Assembly: GCA_036495525.1 (NCBI GenBank)
Contig: DASXMR010000089.1
Coordinates: 1-22,187, forward strand
Length of the DNA stretch: 22,187 nt
Direction of reading: 5' to 3'
Source of the DNA: DASXMR01 sp036495525
GTDB lineage: Bacteria; Actinomycetota; Actinomycetes; Streptosporangiales; Streptosporangiaceae
Of this stretch, positions 14,490 through 21,808 are shown one piece after another. The notes under the pieces are model-generated. The model was not told where the DNA came from, made no database searches, and saw nothing but the letters and a program-made list of their open reading frames with translations. Position 1 is the stretch's first letter; every line of letters starts with the position of its first letter. Both the position numbers and the translations under genes were made by a program.

Positions 14490-15425
14490 GTGCCAGCAGA
14501 AAGGGCAGGCAGGCGAGCCGGCCAGGCCGCGGCCGGCCGGCGGACAGCCGGCCAGCAGGCCCTGGCGGCCAGCCAGCAGCAAGCTGCCAGGCACGAGGAT
14601 CTGGCGGCCAGCCGGGCGCGGCTGCGCGCCGACTGCTCCCGCTGCTCCGGGCTGTGCTGCGTGGTACCGGCGTTCGCCGCCTCAGCCGACTTCGCCATCG
14701 ACAAGCCGGCCGGGCAGCCATGCCAGCACCTGAGCCAGGACTCGCGCTGCTCGATCCATGACCTGCTCAGGCAGCGCGGCTTCCCCGGCTGCGCGGCCTA
14801 CGACTGCTTCGGCGCTGGCCAGCAGGTGACCCAGGTCACCTTCGGCGGCCAGGACTGGCGGCAGCGGCCGCAGCTCGCGGCCGGCCTGTTCGCGGCCTTC
14901 CCGGTGATGCGCCAGCTGCATGAGCTGCTCTGGTACCTGACCGAGGCGCTCGCGCTGCCGCTGCAGCCCGGCGATCAGCTGCTCGCCGGGCTGCGCAGCG
15001 CGCTCGCCAGCACGCAGCAGCTGACCCGCCTGGACCCTGCCGCGCTGGCCGCGGTTGACCTGCCGCGGCAGCGCGAGCAGGTCAACGGCCTGCTGCTGCG
15101 GGCGAGCGAGCTTGCCCGCGGCAGTCAGCGCGGGCCTGACCTGCGCGGCGCCGACCTGGCAGGCCGGGACTTCAGCGGGGCCGATCTGCGCGGGGCCAGC
15201 CTGCGCGGCGCCTGCCTGATCGGGGCCAGGCTGCGCGGCGCCGACCTGACCCTGGCCGACTTCACCGGCGCTGACGTGCGCGGAGCTGACCTGGGCGGCG
15301 CGGCGCTGGCCGGCAGCCTGTTCCTGACCCGGGCGCAGCTCGACAGCGCGGCTGGCGACCGGCAGACCACGCTGCCAGCCGGGCTGAGCCGACCGCCGCA
15401 CTGGCTCTCGCCTGCCCGGCGCTGA
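14490..15425 (+). CDS. Cysteine-cluster and pentapeptide-repeat protein
   Basis: This 311-residue protein has three parts. Residues 1-45 are Ala/Gln/Arg-rich and helical. Residues 46-110 hold eight Cys: CSRCSGLCC (49-57), then Cys78, Cys87 (RCSIH), Cys101 and Cys106 (YDCFGAG). The pattern resembles YkgJ-type (CxxCxxxCC) zinc/iron-chelating domains. After a helical middle, 216-280 is made of about 13 pentapeptide repeats of the A(D/S)LRG type, which stack as a right-handed beta-helix. GTG 14490 has GAGGAG nine bases upstream; the open frame extends back to 13875, but that part overlies the pump remnant and lacks family features. The metal and the role are unknown; some pentapeptide proteins mimic DNA and protect gyrase. 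Confidence 0.8.
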   Translation: MPAERAGRRAGQAAAGRRTAGQQALAASQQQAARHEDLAASRARLRADCSRCSGLCCVVPAFAASADFAIDKPAGQPCQHLSQDSRCSIHDLLRQRGFPGCAAYDCFGAGQQVTQVTFGGQDWRQRPQLAAGLFAAFPVMRQLHELLWYLTEALALPLQPGDQLLAGLRSALASTQQLTRLDPAALAAVDLPRQREQVNGLLLRASELARGSQRGPDLRGADLAGRDFSGADLRGASLRGACLIGARLRGADLTLADFTGADVRGADLGGAALAGSLFLTRAQLDSAAGDRQTTLPAGLSRPPHWLSPARR

Positions 15426-15528
15426 CCCGGACTGGCGAGCGCGATCAGCCAGCCGGTGCGGCGCAGTCCGGCCGGGCAGCCAGGCAGGGCAGGGCCGGTC
15501 AGCGGCGGCGGTGGCCGTGCGGCGCTGG

Positions 15529-17082
15529 CTACGGCCTGGTGCCGAAGCTCGGCCTGCCCGGCTGACCGGGCAGCACCGCGTAGGCGTCGCGCACCCACTC
15601 GCACAGCAGCGGCCTGGTCTCCCGCGGGTCGATGATCTCCTCGACGCCGAACCGCTCGGCCGTGCGCATCGGGTTGCGCACCGCCTCCAGCCGGGCGCGG
15701 ATGTCGGCGAGCAGCGCCGCCGGGTCGGCCGCCCGCTCGAGCTCGGCCCGGTAGGCGGCCTCGATCCCGCCCTCCACCGGCAGCGAGCCCCAGTCGGCTG
15801 ACGGCCAGGCCCAGCGCCTGACCAGCTGGTGCCGGTTGACCAGCCCGGCACCGCCCACGCCGAACACGCGCCGCACGATGATCTCGGCACCCGGCACGCT
15901 GGCCTGGTAGACCGCGCTGATCGCCCGCACCCCGTGCCTGATCGTGCCGCGCTGCTCGGCCCTGGTGCCGATCAGCAGGCCAGGCTGGTCGGTGAAGGTC
16001 ACGATCGGCAGGTGGAAGGTCGAGCACAGGTCGGCGAGCCTGGTCAGCGCCTCGGCGCCTTCCACGGTCAGGCAGCCGCCCGCCACGTTCGGGTCGCACG
16101 CCACCACGCCGACCGGGTGACCATCGAGGCGGGCGAGCGCGGTCACCACCGACCCGCCGTAGCGCTGTACCTCGAACACCGAGCCCTGGTCGAACACCGC
16201 CTGCAGGATCGGCCTGATCGGGTACGGCTGTCGCCGGTCCCGCGGCACCGCCGACAGCAGGCTCTGCTCGCGGCGGCTGCTCTGGTCGTCGCAGCCGGCC
16301 ACCGGCGGCAGCCGCCAGGCGCTGGCCGGCAGGTACGACAGGAACCGCCGGATCATCGCAAAGGCGTCCGGCTCGGAGGATGCCACCAGGTCCACGGCGC
16401 CGTTGCGCGCGTGCACCGGTGCGCCGCCGAGCTGCTCCTTGGTCACGTCCTCGCCGGATCCGCCCTTCACCACCGGCGGGCCGGCCACGAACAGCTGTGC
16501 GGTACCGGCGACCAGGATGGACAGGTGGGCCATGCAGAGCCGGGCCGCGCCCAGGCCGGCCACCGGCCCGAGCCCGGCGGCGACCACCGGGACGACCGAC
16601 AGGTTGTCCACCACGTAGTCCCAGCCGGGGTTGACCGGCACGTAGGTGTGCCCGTGCTGCTCCAGCATCTTGACGCTGCCACCGCCGCCGGTGCCCTCGA
16701 TGAGCCTGACCAGCGGCAGCCGCAGCTGATTCGCGAGCTGCTCGGCGTAAATCTGCTTGCCGATGATCGACGCGTCGGCGGCGCCGCCGCGGACGGTGAA
16801 GTCGTCGCCGCCGGCCACCACCTTGCGCCCGCCGATCCGGCCGGTGCCGGCCACGAAGTTGGCGGGGATGAAGCCGGACAGCTCACCGTCCGCGTCGTAT
16901 GCGGCGGTACCGGCCAGCGCCCCGAACTCGGCGAACGAGCCGTCGTCAAGCAGCATCGCCAGCCGCTCCCGCACCGTCAGCCGGCCGGCCTCGTGCTGCC
17001 TGGCGATCTTCTGCTGGCCGCCCATCCGCTCGGCCAGCCGCTGCCTTCGGTCAAGCTCGTCGAGCTCGGATTGCCACGTCAT
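15529..17082 (-). CDS. Acyl-CoA carboxylase carboxyltransferase (beta) subunit
   Basis: This 517-residue enzyme of the crotonase-fold carboxyltransferase family moves CO2 from carboxybiotin to an acyl-CoA such as acetyl-, propionyl- or a longer acyl-CoA. The N half has VRERLAMLLDDGSFAEFG (about 37-54), GGRKVVAGGDDFTVRGGAAD and the acyl-CoA oxyanion region EGTGGGGSVKM. The C half has FTDQPGLLIGTRAEQRGTIRHGVR, the biotin-side oxyanion region. The length is normal for PccB/AccD-type subunits. The ATG at 17082 has no SD but TAGCTT (17096-17091) eight bases upstream, which fits a leaderless start. No biotin carboxylase or biotin carrier gene lies next to it, so it must use subunits encoded elsewhere. 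The substrate cannot be assigned. Confidence 0.9.
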   Translation of the reverse strand: MTWQSELDELDRRQRLAERMGGQQKIARQHEAGRLTVRERLAMLLDDGSFAEFGALAGTAAYDADGELSGFIPANFVAGTGRIGGRKVVAGGDDFTVRGGAADASIIGKQIYAEQLANQLRLPLVRLIEGTGGGGSVKMLEQHGHTYVPVNPGWDYVVDNLSVVPVVAAGLGPVAGLGAARLCMAHLSILVAGTAQLFVAGPPVVKGGSGEDVTKEQLGGAPVHARNGAVDLVASSEPDAFAMIRRFLSYLPASAWRLPPVAGCDDQSSRREQSLLSAVPRDRRQPYPIRPILQAVFDQGSVFEVQRYGGSVVTALARLDGHPVGVVACDPNVAGGCLTVEGAEALTRLADLCSTFHLPIVTFTDQPGLLIGTRAEQRGTIRHGVRAISAVYQASVPGAEIIVRRVFGVGGAGLVNRHQLVRRWAWPSADWGSLPVEGGIEAAYRAELERAADPAALLADIRARLEAVRNPMRTAERFGVEEIIDPRETRPLLCEWVRDAYAVLPGQPGRPSFGTRP

Positions 17083-17090
17083 GGAGACAG

Positions 17091-17096
17091 AAGCTA
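17091..17096 (-). promoter_or_regulatory. Leaderless -10 box of the carboxyltransferase gene
   Basis: TAGCTT on the - strand fits TANNNT and ends eight bases before the ATG at 17082. No SD is present, so translation from a leaderless mRNA is likely. Confidence 0.45.
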
Positions 17097-17191
17097 ACGC
17101 ACCGCCTCGGGCCCGGCCAGGCCAGCAGCGCACTGCCCCGGCCGCGCGGCGGACGGCTGAGGCGGAAGTGACCCGGGTGGTACTCTGTCAA

Positions 17192-17207
17192 TCGAATATA
17201 TGTTCTA
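17192..17207. promoter_or_regulatory. LexA (SOS) box-like imperfect palindrome
   Basis: TCGAATATATGTTCTA matches the actinobacterial LexA consensus TCGAAC-N4-GTTCGA at five of six bases in each half. It sits in a short AT-rich island just upstream of the ATG at 17216 and 110 bases from the carboxyltransferase start. A TANNNT -10 candidate (TATGTT, 17199-17204) lies inside it. The assignment is by motif only. Confidence 0.45.
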
Positions 17208-17215
17208 CTAATCCG

Positions 17216-17473
17216 ATGACCGAGGTAACCCGGCCGCAGTGGTGGCGCTATCCCGTTCAGTGCCCGGCCGGTCACCCCTGGGGGCCGGGGCGCGTCATCG
17301 TCGGCTGGAGCCCGTGCGACTGCCCTGGCGCGTTCGAGCACCCGGGCCAGGGTCATCTCTGGGTGCGCTGCGGCATGCGGGGCTGCTCGGCAATCTGGTA
17401 CAAGCCCCGGCACGGCTGGTTACCAGCGGGCGCCAGCAGCGGACCCTGGCGCCTGCCTGCGACACTACCGAGC
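17216..17473 (+). CDS. Zinc-ribbon-like module open in frame into upp
   Basis: From ATG 17216 an 86-residue stretch runs without a stop into upp. It has CPAGHPWGPG, then CDC, then CGMRGCSAIW, which makes five Cys plus His residues spaced like a small zinc ribbon. It also has many Trp. No SD precedes the ATG, so it may be leaderless from the promoter that overlaps the SOS-like box. After residue about 66 the codons change: a TTA at 17420-17422, then CCA, GGA, ACA and CTA, as in non-coding linker DNA. Either this is the N-terminal domain of a 299-residue UPRTase fusion, or a separate small gene has lost its stop. I do not recognise a function for the module. Confidence 0.5.
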
Positions 17474-18115
17474 ATGCAGACTCTCGTTGCCGAGCATCCG
17501 CTGGTCGCGCACAAGCTGGCCGCGCTGCGCGACGTCCACACCGACAGCCCGACCTTCCGCAGCCTCACCGACGAGCTGGTGACCCTGCTCGCCTATGAGG
17601 CAACCCGCGACATCCGGGTGGAACCGGTCTCCGTGCATACCCCGGTCGGCACCGCCAGCGGGGTCAAGCTGGCCCGGCCGGTGCCGCTGGTGGTGCCCGT
17701 GCTGCGGGCCGGGATCGGCATGCTGGACGGGATGACCAGGCTGCTCCCCAAGGCCGATGTCGGCTTCGTCGGGCTGGCCAGGGACGAGGAGACGCTGGTC
17801 GCCTCCACCTACGCCGCCCGGCTGCCGGCTGACCTTACTGGCCGGCAGGCGTTCGTGCTCGACCCGATGCTCGCCACCGGCGGCACGCTGGAGACGGTGG
17901 TGAGCATGCTGGCCTCCCGCGGCGCGGCGGCGGTCACCGCCATTTGCCTGCTCGCCGCCCCCGAGGGACTGGCCCGGCTGGCCGAGGCGTTTCCGCAGGA
18001 CGTGCCCGTGCTGGTGCGGGTGGTCACCGCGGCGGTGGACGACTCGCTGAACGACAAGGGCTACATCGTGCCCGGCCTCGGCGACGCCGGCGACCGGCTG
18101 TTCGGCCAGATCTGA
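17474..18115 (+). CDS. upp: Uracil phosphoribosyltransferase
   Basis: This 213-residue cytoplasmic salvage enzyme converts uracil and PRPP to UMP. The ATG at 17474 gives a protein of ordinary UPRTase length. Visible motifs are PVVPVLRAGIGMLDGM-type sequence at about 75-90 (VPVLRAGIGMLDGM), the PRPP-binding loop DPMLATGGTLE at about 130-140, and the uracil-binding end GYIVPGLGDAGDRLFGQI. The SD before 17474 is poor, and the frame stays open upstream to ATG 17216 (see the zinc-ribbon-like module), so a longer 299-residue form is possible. The stop is two bases from the stop of the convergent ALDH-like gene. Its place beside add and deoC fits nucleobase salvage. Confidence 0.92.
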   Translation: MQTLVAEHPLVAHKLAALRDVHTDSPTFRSLTDELVTLLAYEATRDIRVEPVSVHTPVGTASGVKLARPVPLVVPVLRAGIGMLDGMTRLLPKADVGFVGLARDEETLVASTYAARLPADLTGRQAFVLDPMLATGGTLETVVSMLASRGAAAVTAICLLAAPEGLARLAEAFPQDVPVLVRVVTAAVDDSLNDKGYIVPGLGDAGDRLFGQI

Positions 18116-18117
18116 CG

Positions 18118-19224
18118 CTAGATCCCGACCGGGTGCCAGACGGTCTTGGTCTCCAGGAACGCGAGCATCCTGGCCGGGCCGGGCGGCGCGGCCCAGCCGT
18201 CGTCCTGGCCGGCGTGCAGCCGCTTGACGCTGGCCGCGGCGAGCCGCTCGAGCTCCGCGCGGCTGCCGGGCTCGGCACCGGTCAGGTCGAGCGCGTTCAC
18301 GTCCATGTGCGCGGCCAGCACCGGGGCGAGCTCGGCGGTCCGGCCGGTCAGCACGTTCACCACCCCGGCCGGCACGTCCGAGGTGGCCAGCACCTCCGCC
18401 AGCGTGATGGCCGGCAGCGGGCGCTGCTCGCTGGCGACGACCACGGCCGTGTTGCCGGTCGCGATGACCGGGGCGATGACGCTGACGAGCCCGAGCAGGC
18501 TGGAGCGCTGCGGCGCGAGCACGGCGACCACGCCGGTCGGCTCGGGCACGCTGAAGTTGAAATACGGCCCGGCGACGGGGTTGGCGGCACCGGCCACCTG
18601 GGCGACCTTGTCCGGCCAGCCCGCGTACCAGACCCAGCGGTCGATCGCGGCCGCCACCGCCAGCGCGGCCTCGGCCGGGCCGAGACCTTCAGCATGAACG
18701 AGGTCTTCGCTGAACTGTGCCTGCCTGCCCTCGATCATTTCGGCGACCCGGTAGAGGACCTGGCCGCGGTTGTAGGCCGTCGCGCCAGCCCAGCCGGCCT
18801 GGGCCGACCGCGCGGCCCGGACCGCGTCCCGCGCGTCCTTGCGCGAGGCCTGCGCAGGCCAGCCGAGCAGTTCGCCGTCCGGGCTGGTCACCGGGTAGGA
18901 CCTGGCAGACTCCGAGCGGGGGAACGCGCCGCCGATGAACAGCTTGTAGGTCTTGTGCACGCCGAGCCGCCTGGCCGCCGCAGCGGCACCAGCACCGGCT
19001 GCCTGCCGGGCGGCCGCCCCCTGGCCGTCCGGCTTCGCGACCGCCTGCCCGCTGGCCTTCGCCACCGCCTTGGTCCCGGCTGCCGTCTTCGCGGCGCGGC
19101 TCCCGGCTGCCTTCTTCCCGCCGCGCCCGGCCGTCCCGGCGCCGCTGGCCGGCTTCTTGGTCCCGCGGCCCCCGGCCCGGCCGGCCGCGCCGCCGTCCCC
19201 GGACATCGGCGCCCGGTCAGGCAT
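18118..19224 (-). CDS. ALDH-like pseudoenzyme with basic Ala/Lys/Gly-rich N-terminal tail
   Basis: Residues about 90-368 follow the ALDH fold: YKLFIGGAFPRSESARSYPV, the NAD-domain region VPEPTGVVAVLAP and VPAGVVNVLTGRTAE, and the ending ETKTVWHPVGI. The protein stops short of the usual 480 residues and contains no Cys at all, so the catalytic Cys is absent. The PWNFP and LELGGK motifs are absent too. Residues 1-88 are rich in Ala, Gly and Lys/Arg, like histone H1 or HupS-type tails. Its ATG overlaps the end of the active ALDH gene by eight bases, so translation is coupled. It is probably a structural or regulatory partner of that ALDH. The domain order is seen; the partnership is inferred. 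Confidence 0.85.
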   Translation of the reverse strand: MPDRAPMSGDGGAAGRAGGRGTKKPASGAGTAGRGGKKAAGSRAAKTAAGTKAVAKASGQAVAKPDGQGAAARQAAGAGAAAAARRLGVHKTYKLFIGGAFPRSESARSYPVTSPDGELLGWPAQASRKDARDAVRAARSAQAGWAGATAYNRGQVLYRVAEMIEGRQAQFSEDLVHAEGLGPAEAALAVAAAIDRWVWYAGWPDKVAQVAGAANPVAGPYFNFSVPEPTGVVAVLAPQRSSLLGLVSVIAPVIATGNTAVVVASEQRPLPAITLAEVLATSDVPAGVVNVLTGRTAELAPVLAAHMDVNALDLTGAEPGSRAELERLAAASVKRLHAGQDDGWAAPPGPARMLAFLETKTVWHPVGI

Positions 19225-20716
19225 CGAGGTAAGCGGCCAGGCCGTGCCTGCCGCCCTCCCGGCCGAACCCCGACTCGCGGAACCCGCCGAACGGGCTGGC
19301 CGGGTCGAACCTGTTGTAGGTGTTGCCCCAGACCACGCCGGCCCGCAGTCGCTGCGCCATCCACAGCAGCCGGCTGCCTTTCTCGGTCCAGACCCCGGCG
19401 GACAGCCCGTACGGGGTGTTGTTGGCTTTCACGACGGCCTCCTGCGGGGTCCGGAAGGTCAGCACCGAGAGCACCGGCCCGAAGATCTCCTCGGTGGCGA
19501 TCCGCTGCGACTGGCTGACGCCGGTGAAGATGGTGGGCGCGAACCAGAACCCGTGACTCGGCAGCTCACAGGGCGGCGACCAGCGCTCGGCGCCCTCGGC
19601 CTCGCCAGCCGCGGCCAGCTCGGTGATCTTGTCCAGCTGCTGCCGGGAGTTGATGGCGCCGACGTCGGTGTTCTTGTCCAGCGGGTCCCCGAGCCGCAGG
19701 GTGGTCAGCCGGCTGCGCAGCCGGTCGAGCACGATGTCGGCGACGGACTCCTGGACCAGCAGCCGCGACCCGGCACAGCACACGTGCCCCTGGTTGAAGA
19801 AGATGCCGTTGACGATGCCCTCGATGGCCTGGTCGACCGGCGCGTCGTCGAATACCACGTTCGCCGCCTTGCCGCCCAGCTCCAGGGTCAGCTTGCGGCC
19901 GGTGCCAGCCACCGCCTCGCTGATCGCCTTGCCGACCTCCGTCGACCCGGTGAACGCGACCTTGTCCACGCCGGTGTGCGTCACCACCGCTGCGCCGGTC
20001 TCGCCTGCGCCGGTCAGCACGTTCACCACGCCGGGCGGCAGCCCGGCCTGCTGGCACACCTCAGCGAGCAGCAGCGCGGTGAGCGGCGTGGTCTCGGCCG
20101 GCTTGAGCACGCAGGTGTTTCCGGCGGCGAGCGCCGGTGCGAGCTTCCACGCGGCCATCAGCAGCGGGAAGTTCCACGGGATCACCTGGCCGGCCACGCC
20201 AAGCGGCCGCGGCGCGGCGCCGAGCCCGGCGTGCTCCAGCTTGTCCGCCCAGCCCGCGTAGTAGAAGAAATGCGCCGCGGCGAGCGGGATGTCCACGTCG
20301 CGCGATTCCTTGATCGGCTTGCCGTTGTCCAGGCTCTCAAGCACCGCGAACTCGCGCGAGCGCTCCTGCAGTATCCGGGCGATCCGGTACAGGTACTTGG
20401 CCCGCTCCGCGCCCGGCATGGGGCCCCACACCTGGTCGAACGCATCTCGGGCCGCGCGCACCGCCGCCTCGACGTCGGCCGGGCCGGCGGCCGCGACGGC
20501 GGCCAGCGGCTCCTCGGTGGCCGGGTTGATCGTCTCGAACGTGCCGCCGTCCGCGGCTGGCCGGAATTCGCCGGCCACGAACAGGCCGTACTCGGCCGCG
20601 ATGGTGACGATGTCACGCGACTCGGGGGCCGTGGCGTACGTCCACGGCGTGCCGTCCATGGCACGCGCATCGCGCTGGGTCAATTCCGCCCCGCTGTCGC
20701 CATTGCCTGCCGCCAT
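19217..20716 (-). CDS. NAD(P)-dependent aldehyde dehydrogenase
   Basis: This 499-residue protein is a full-length ALDH. The N part has FVAGEFRPAADGGTFETINPATEE (46-69), PWNFPLLMAAWKLAPALAAGN (180-200) with Asn182, and the cofactor loop FTGSTEVGKA (255-264). The general base Glu279 is in LTLELGGK, and the catalytic Cys313 is in NQGHVCCAGSR. The reaction is aldehyde + NAD(P)+ to carboxylic acid. It follows deoC by 86 bases on the same strand, so the acetaldehyde released by DeoC is a likely substrate. The SD before ATG 20716 is weak; Met20 is an alternative start. Confidence 0.92.
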   Translation of the reverse strand: MAAGNGDSGAELTQRDARAMDGTPWTYATAPESRDIVTIAAEYGLFVAGEFRPAADGGTFETINPATEEPLAAVAAAGPADVEAAVRAARDAFDQVWGPMPGAERAKYLYRIARILQERSREFAVLESLDNGKPIKESRDVDIPLAAAHFFYYAGWADKLEHAGLGAAPRPLGVAGQVIPWNFPLLMAAWKLAPALAAGNTCVLKPAETTPLTALLLAEVCQQAGLPPGVVNVLTGAGETGAAVVTHTGVDKVAFTGSTEVGKAISEAVAGTGRKLTLELGGKAANVVFDDAPVDQAIEGIVNGIFFNQGHVCCAGSRLLVQESVADIVLDRLRSRLTTLRLGDPLDKNTDVGAINSRQQLDKITELAAAGEAEGAERWSPPCELPSHGFWFAPTIFTGVSQSQRIATEEIFGPVLSVLTFRTPQEAVVKANNTPYGLSAGVWTEKGSRLLWMAQRLRAGVVWGNTYNRFDPASPFGGFRESGFGREGGRHGLAAYLDA

Positions 20717-20802
20717 CTGCCGATCCCGCTCCCCTCGGGTTTGATCCGTCCGCCGGGCTGCGCCGTACCGCCGGGCACCGCCGGCCGGTCGCGTTGCCCC
20801 GG

Positions 20803-21777
20803 CTAGTCCACCGTGAAGTAGTCCGGGCCGGCGTAACGCCCGGTGAGCTGCTTGCTCCGCTGCATCAGCAGGTCGTTCAGCAGGCTCGAGGCGCCGATCC
20901 GGAATAGCTCCGGGGTCAGCCAGGCTGGCCCGGCGGTCTCGTGCACCAGCACCAGGTACCGGATCGCGTCCTTGGCGGTGCGGATGCCGCCGGCCACCTT
21001 GACTCCGACCCGGCGGCCAGCCGCCAGCTCATAGTCGCGCACCGCCGCGAGCATGACCAGCGCGACCGGCGGGGTGGCGGCCGGGCTGACCTTGCCGGTC
21101 GAGGTCTTGATGAAGTCGGCGCCGGCCAGCATGGCCAGCCACGACGCGCGGGCCACGTTGTCCAGGGTGACCAGCTCGCCGGTCTCCAGGATGACCTTGA
21201 GGTGGGCCTGGGTCCCGCATACCTCGCGCACGGCGGCGATCTCGGCGAAGACCTGGCCGTAGCGCCCCGACAGGAACGCGCCGCGGTCGATGACCATGTC
21301 CACCTCGCCCGCCCCGGCGGCCAGGGCGTCCCGGACGTCGGCCAGCTTGACCGGGAGCGAGGCCCGGCCGGACGGGAACGCGGTGGCCACCGACGCCACC
21401 GCCACGTCGCTGCCGCGCAGCGCGGTCACGGCGGTCTCGACCAGGTCGGGGTAGACGCAGACGGCGGCGACCGGCGGCACGGCCAGGTCCTGGGGGTCGG
21501 GGCGGCGGGCCTTGGCGCACAGGCCGCGCACCTTGCCGGGCGTGTCAGCGCCTTCGAGGGTGGTGAGGTCGACCATCCGGATGGCCAGGTCCAGGGCGGC
21601 CAGCTTGGCGTCCTTCTTGATCGACCGGGTGGCCAGGGCGGCGGCCCGCTCCCGCGCGCCGACCTCGTCGACGCCGGGCAGCCCGTGCAGCACCTGGCGC
21701 AGCGCGGCGTCGGACGCCGCGCCGCCGGGCCGCGCCACGTCGGCGATGGCGCCGGCCAGCGTGCCCGGCTCGGTCAT
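20803..21777 (-). CDS. deoC: Deoxyribose-phosphate aldolase
   Basis: This class I aldolase of about 324 residues splits 2-deoxyribose 5-phosphate into glyceraldehyde 3-phosphate and acetaldehyde. The Schiff-base Lys lies in GADFIKTSTGK and the proton-relay Lys in GVKVAGGIR. The VCVYPDLVETA and VDMVIDRGAFLSGRY stretches are also typical. It is longer than the 250-260 residues of E. coli DeoC because of an N-terminal extension of about 70 residues and a C-terminal tail ending in Tyr-Phe-Thr-Val-Asp. ATG 21777 is chosen; GTG 21798 would add seven residues. It lies 31 bases (10 from the GTG) after the adenosine deaminase stop, so the two form an operon. Confidence 0.94.
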   Translation of the reverse strand: MTEPGTLAGAIADVARPGGAASDAALRQVLHGLPGVDEVGARERAAALATRSIKKDAKLAALDLAIRMVDLTTLEGADTPGKVRGLCAKARRPDPQDLAVPPVAAVCVYPDLVETAVTALRGSDVAVASVATAFPSGRASLPVKLADVRDALAAGAGEVDMVIDRGAFLSGRYGQVFAEIAAVREVCGTQAHLKVILETGELVTLDNVARASWLAMLAGADFIKTSTGKVSPAATPPVALVMLAAVRDYELAAGRRVGVKVAGGIRTAKDAIRYLVLVHETAGPAWLTPELFRIGASSLLNDLLMQRSKQLTGRYAGPDYFTVD

Positions 21778-21808
21778 GGTTACCCCGGTCACTGTCACGC
21801 TGACGACG

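Noticed and set aside
15426..15528. CCGGCC/GGCCGG repeat as a two-way terminator
   Set aside because: Only six pairs with a 19-base loop; too weak to claim.
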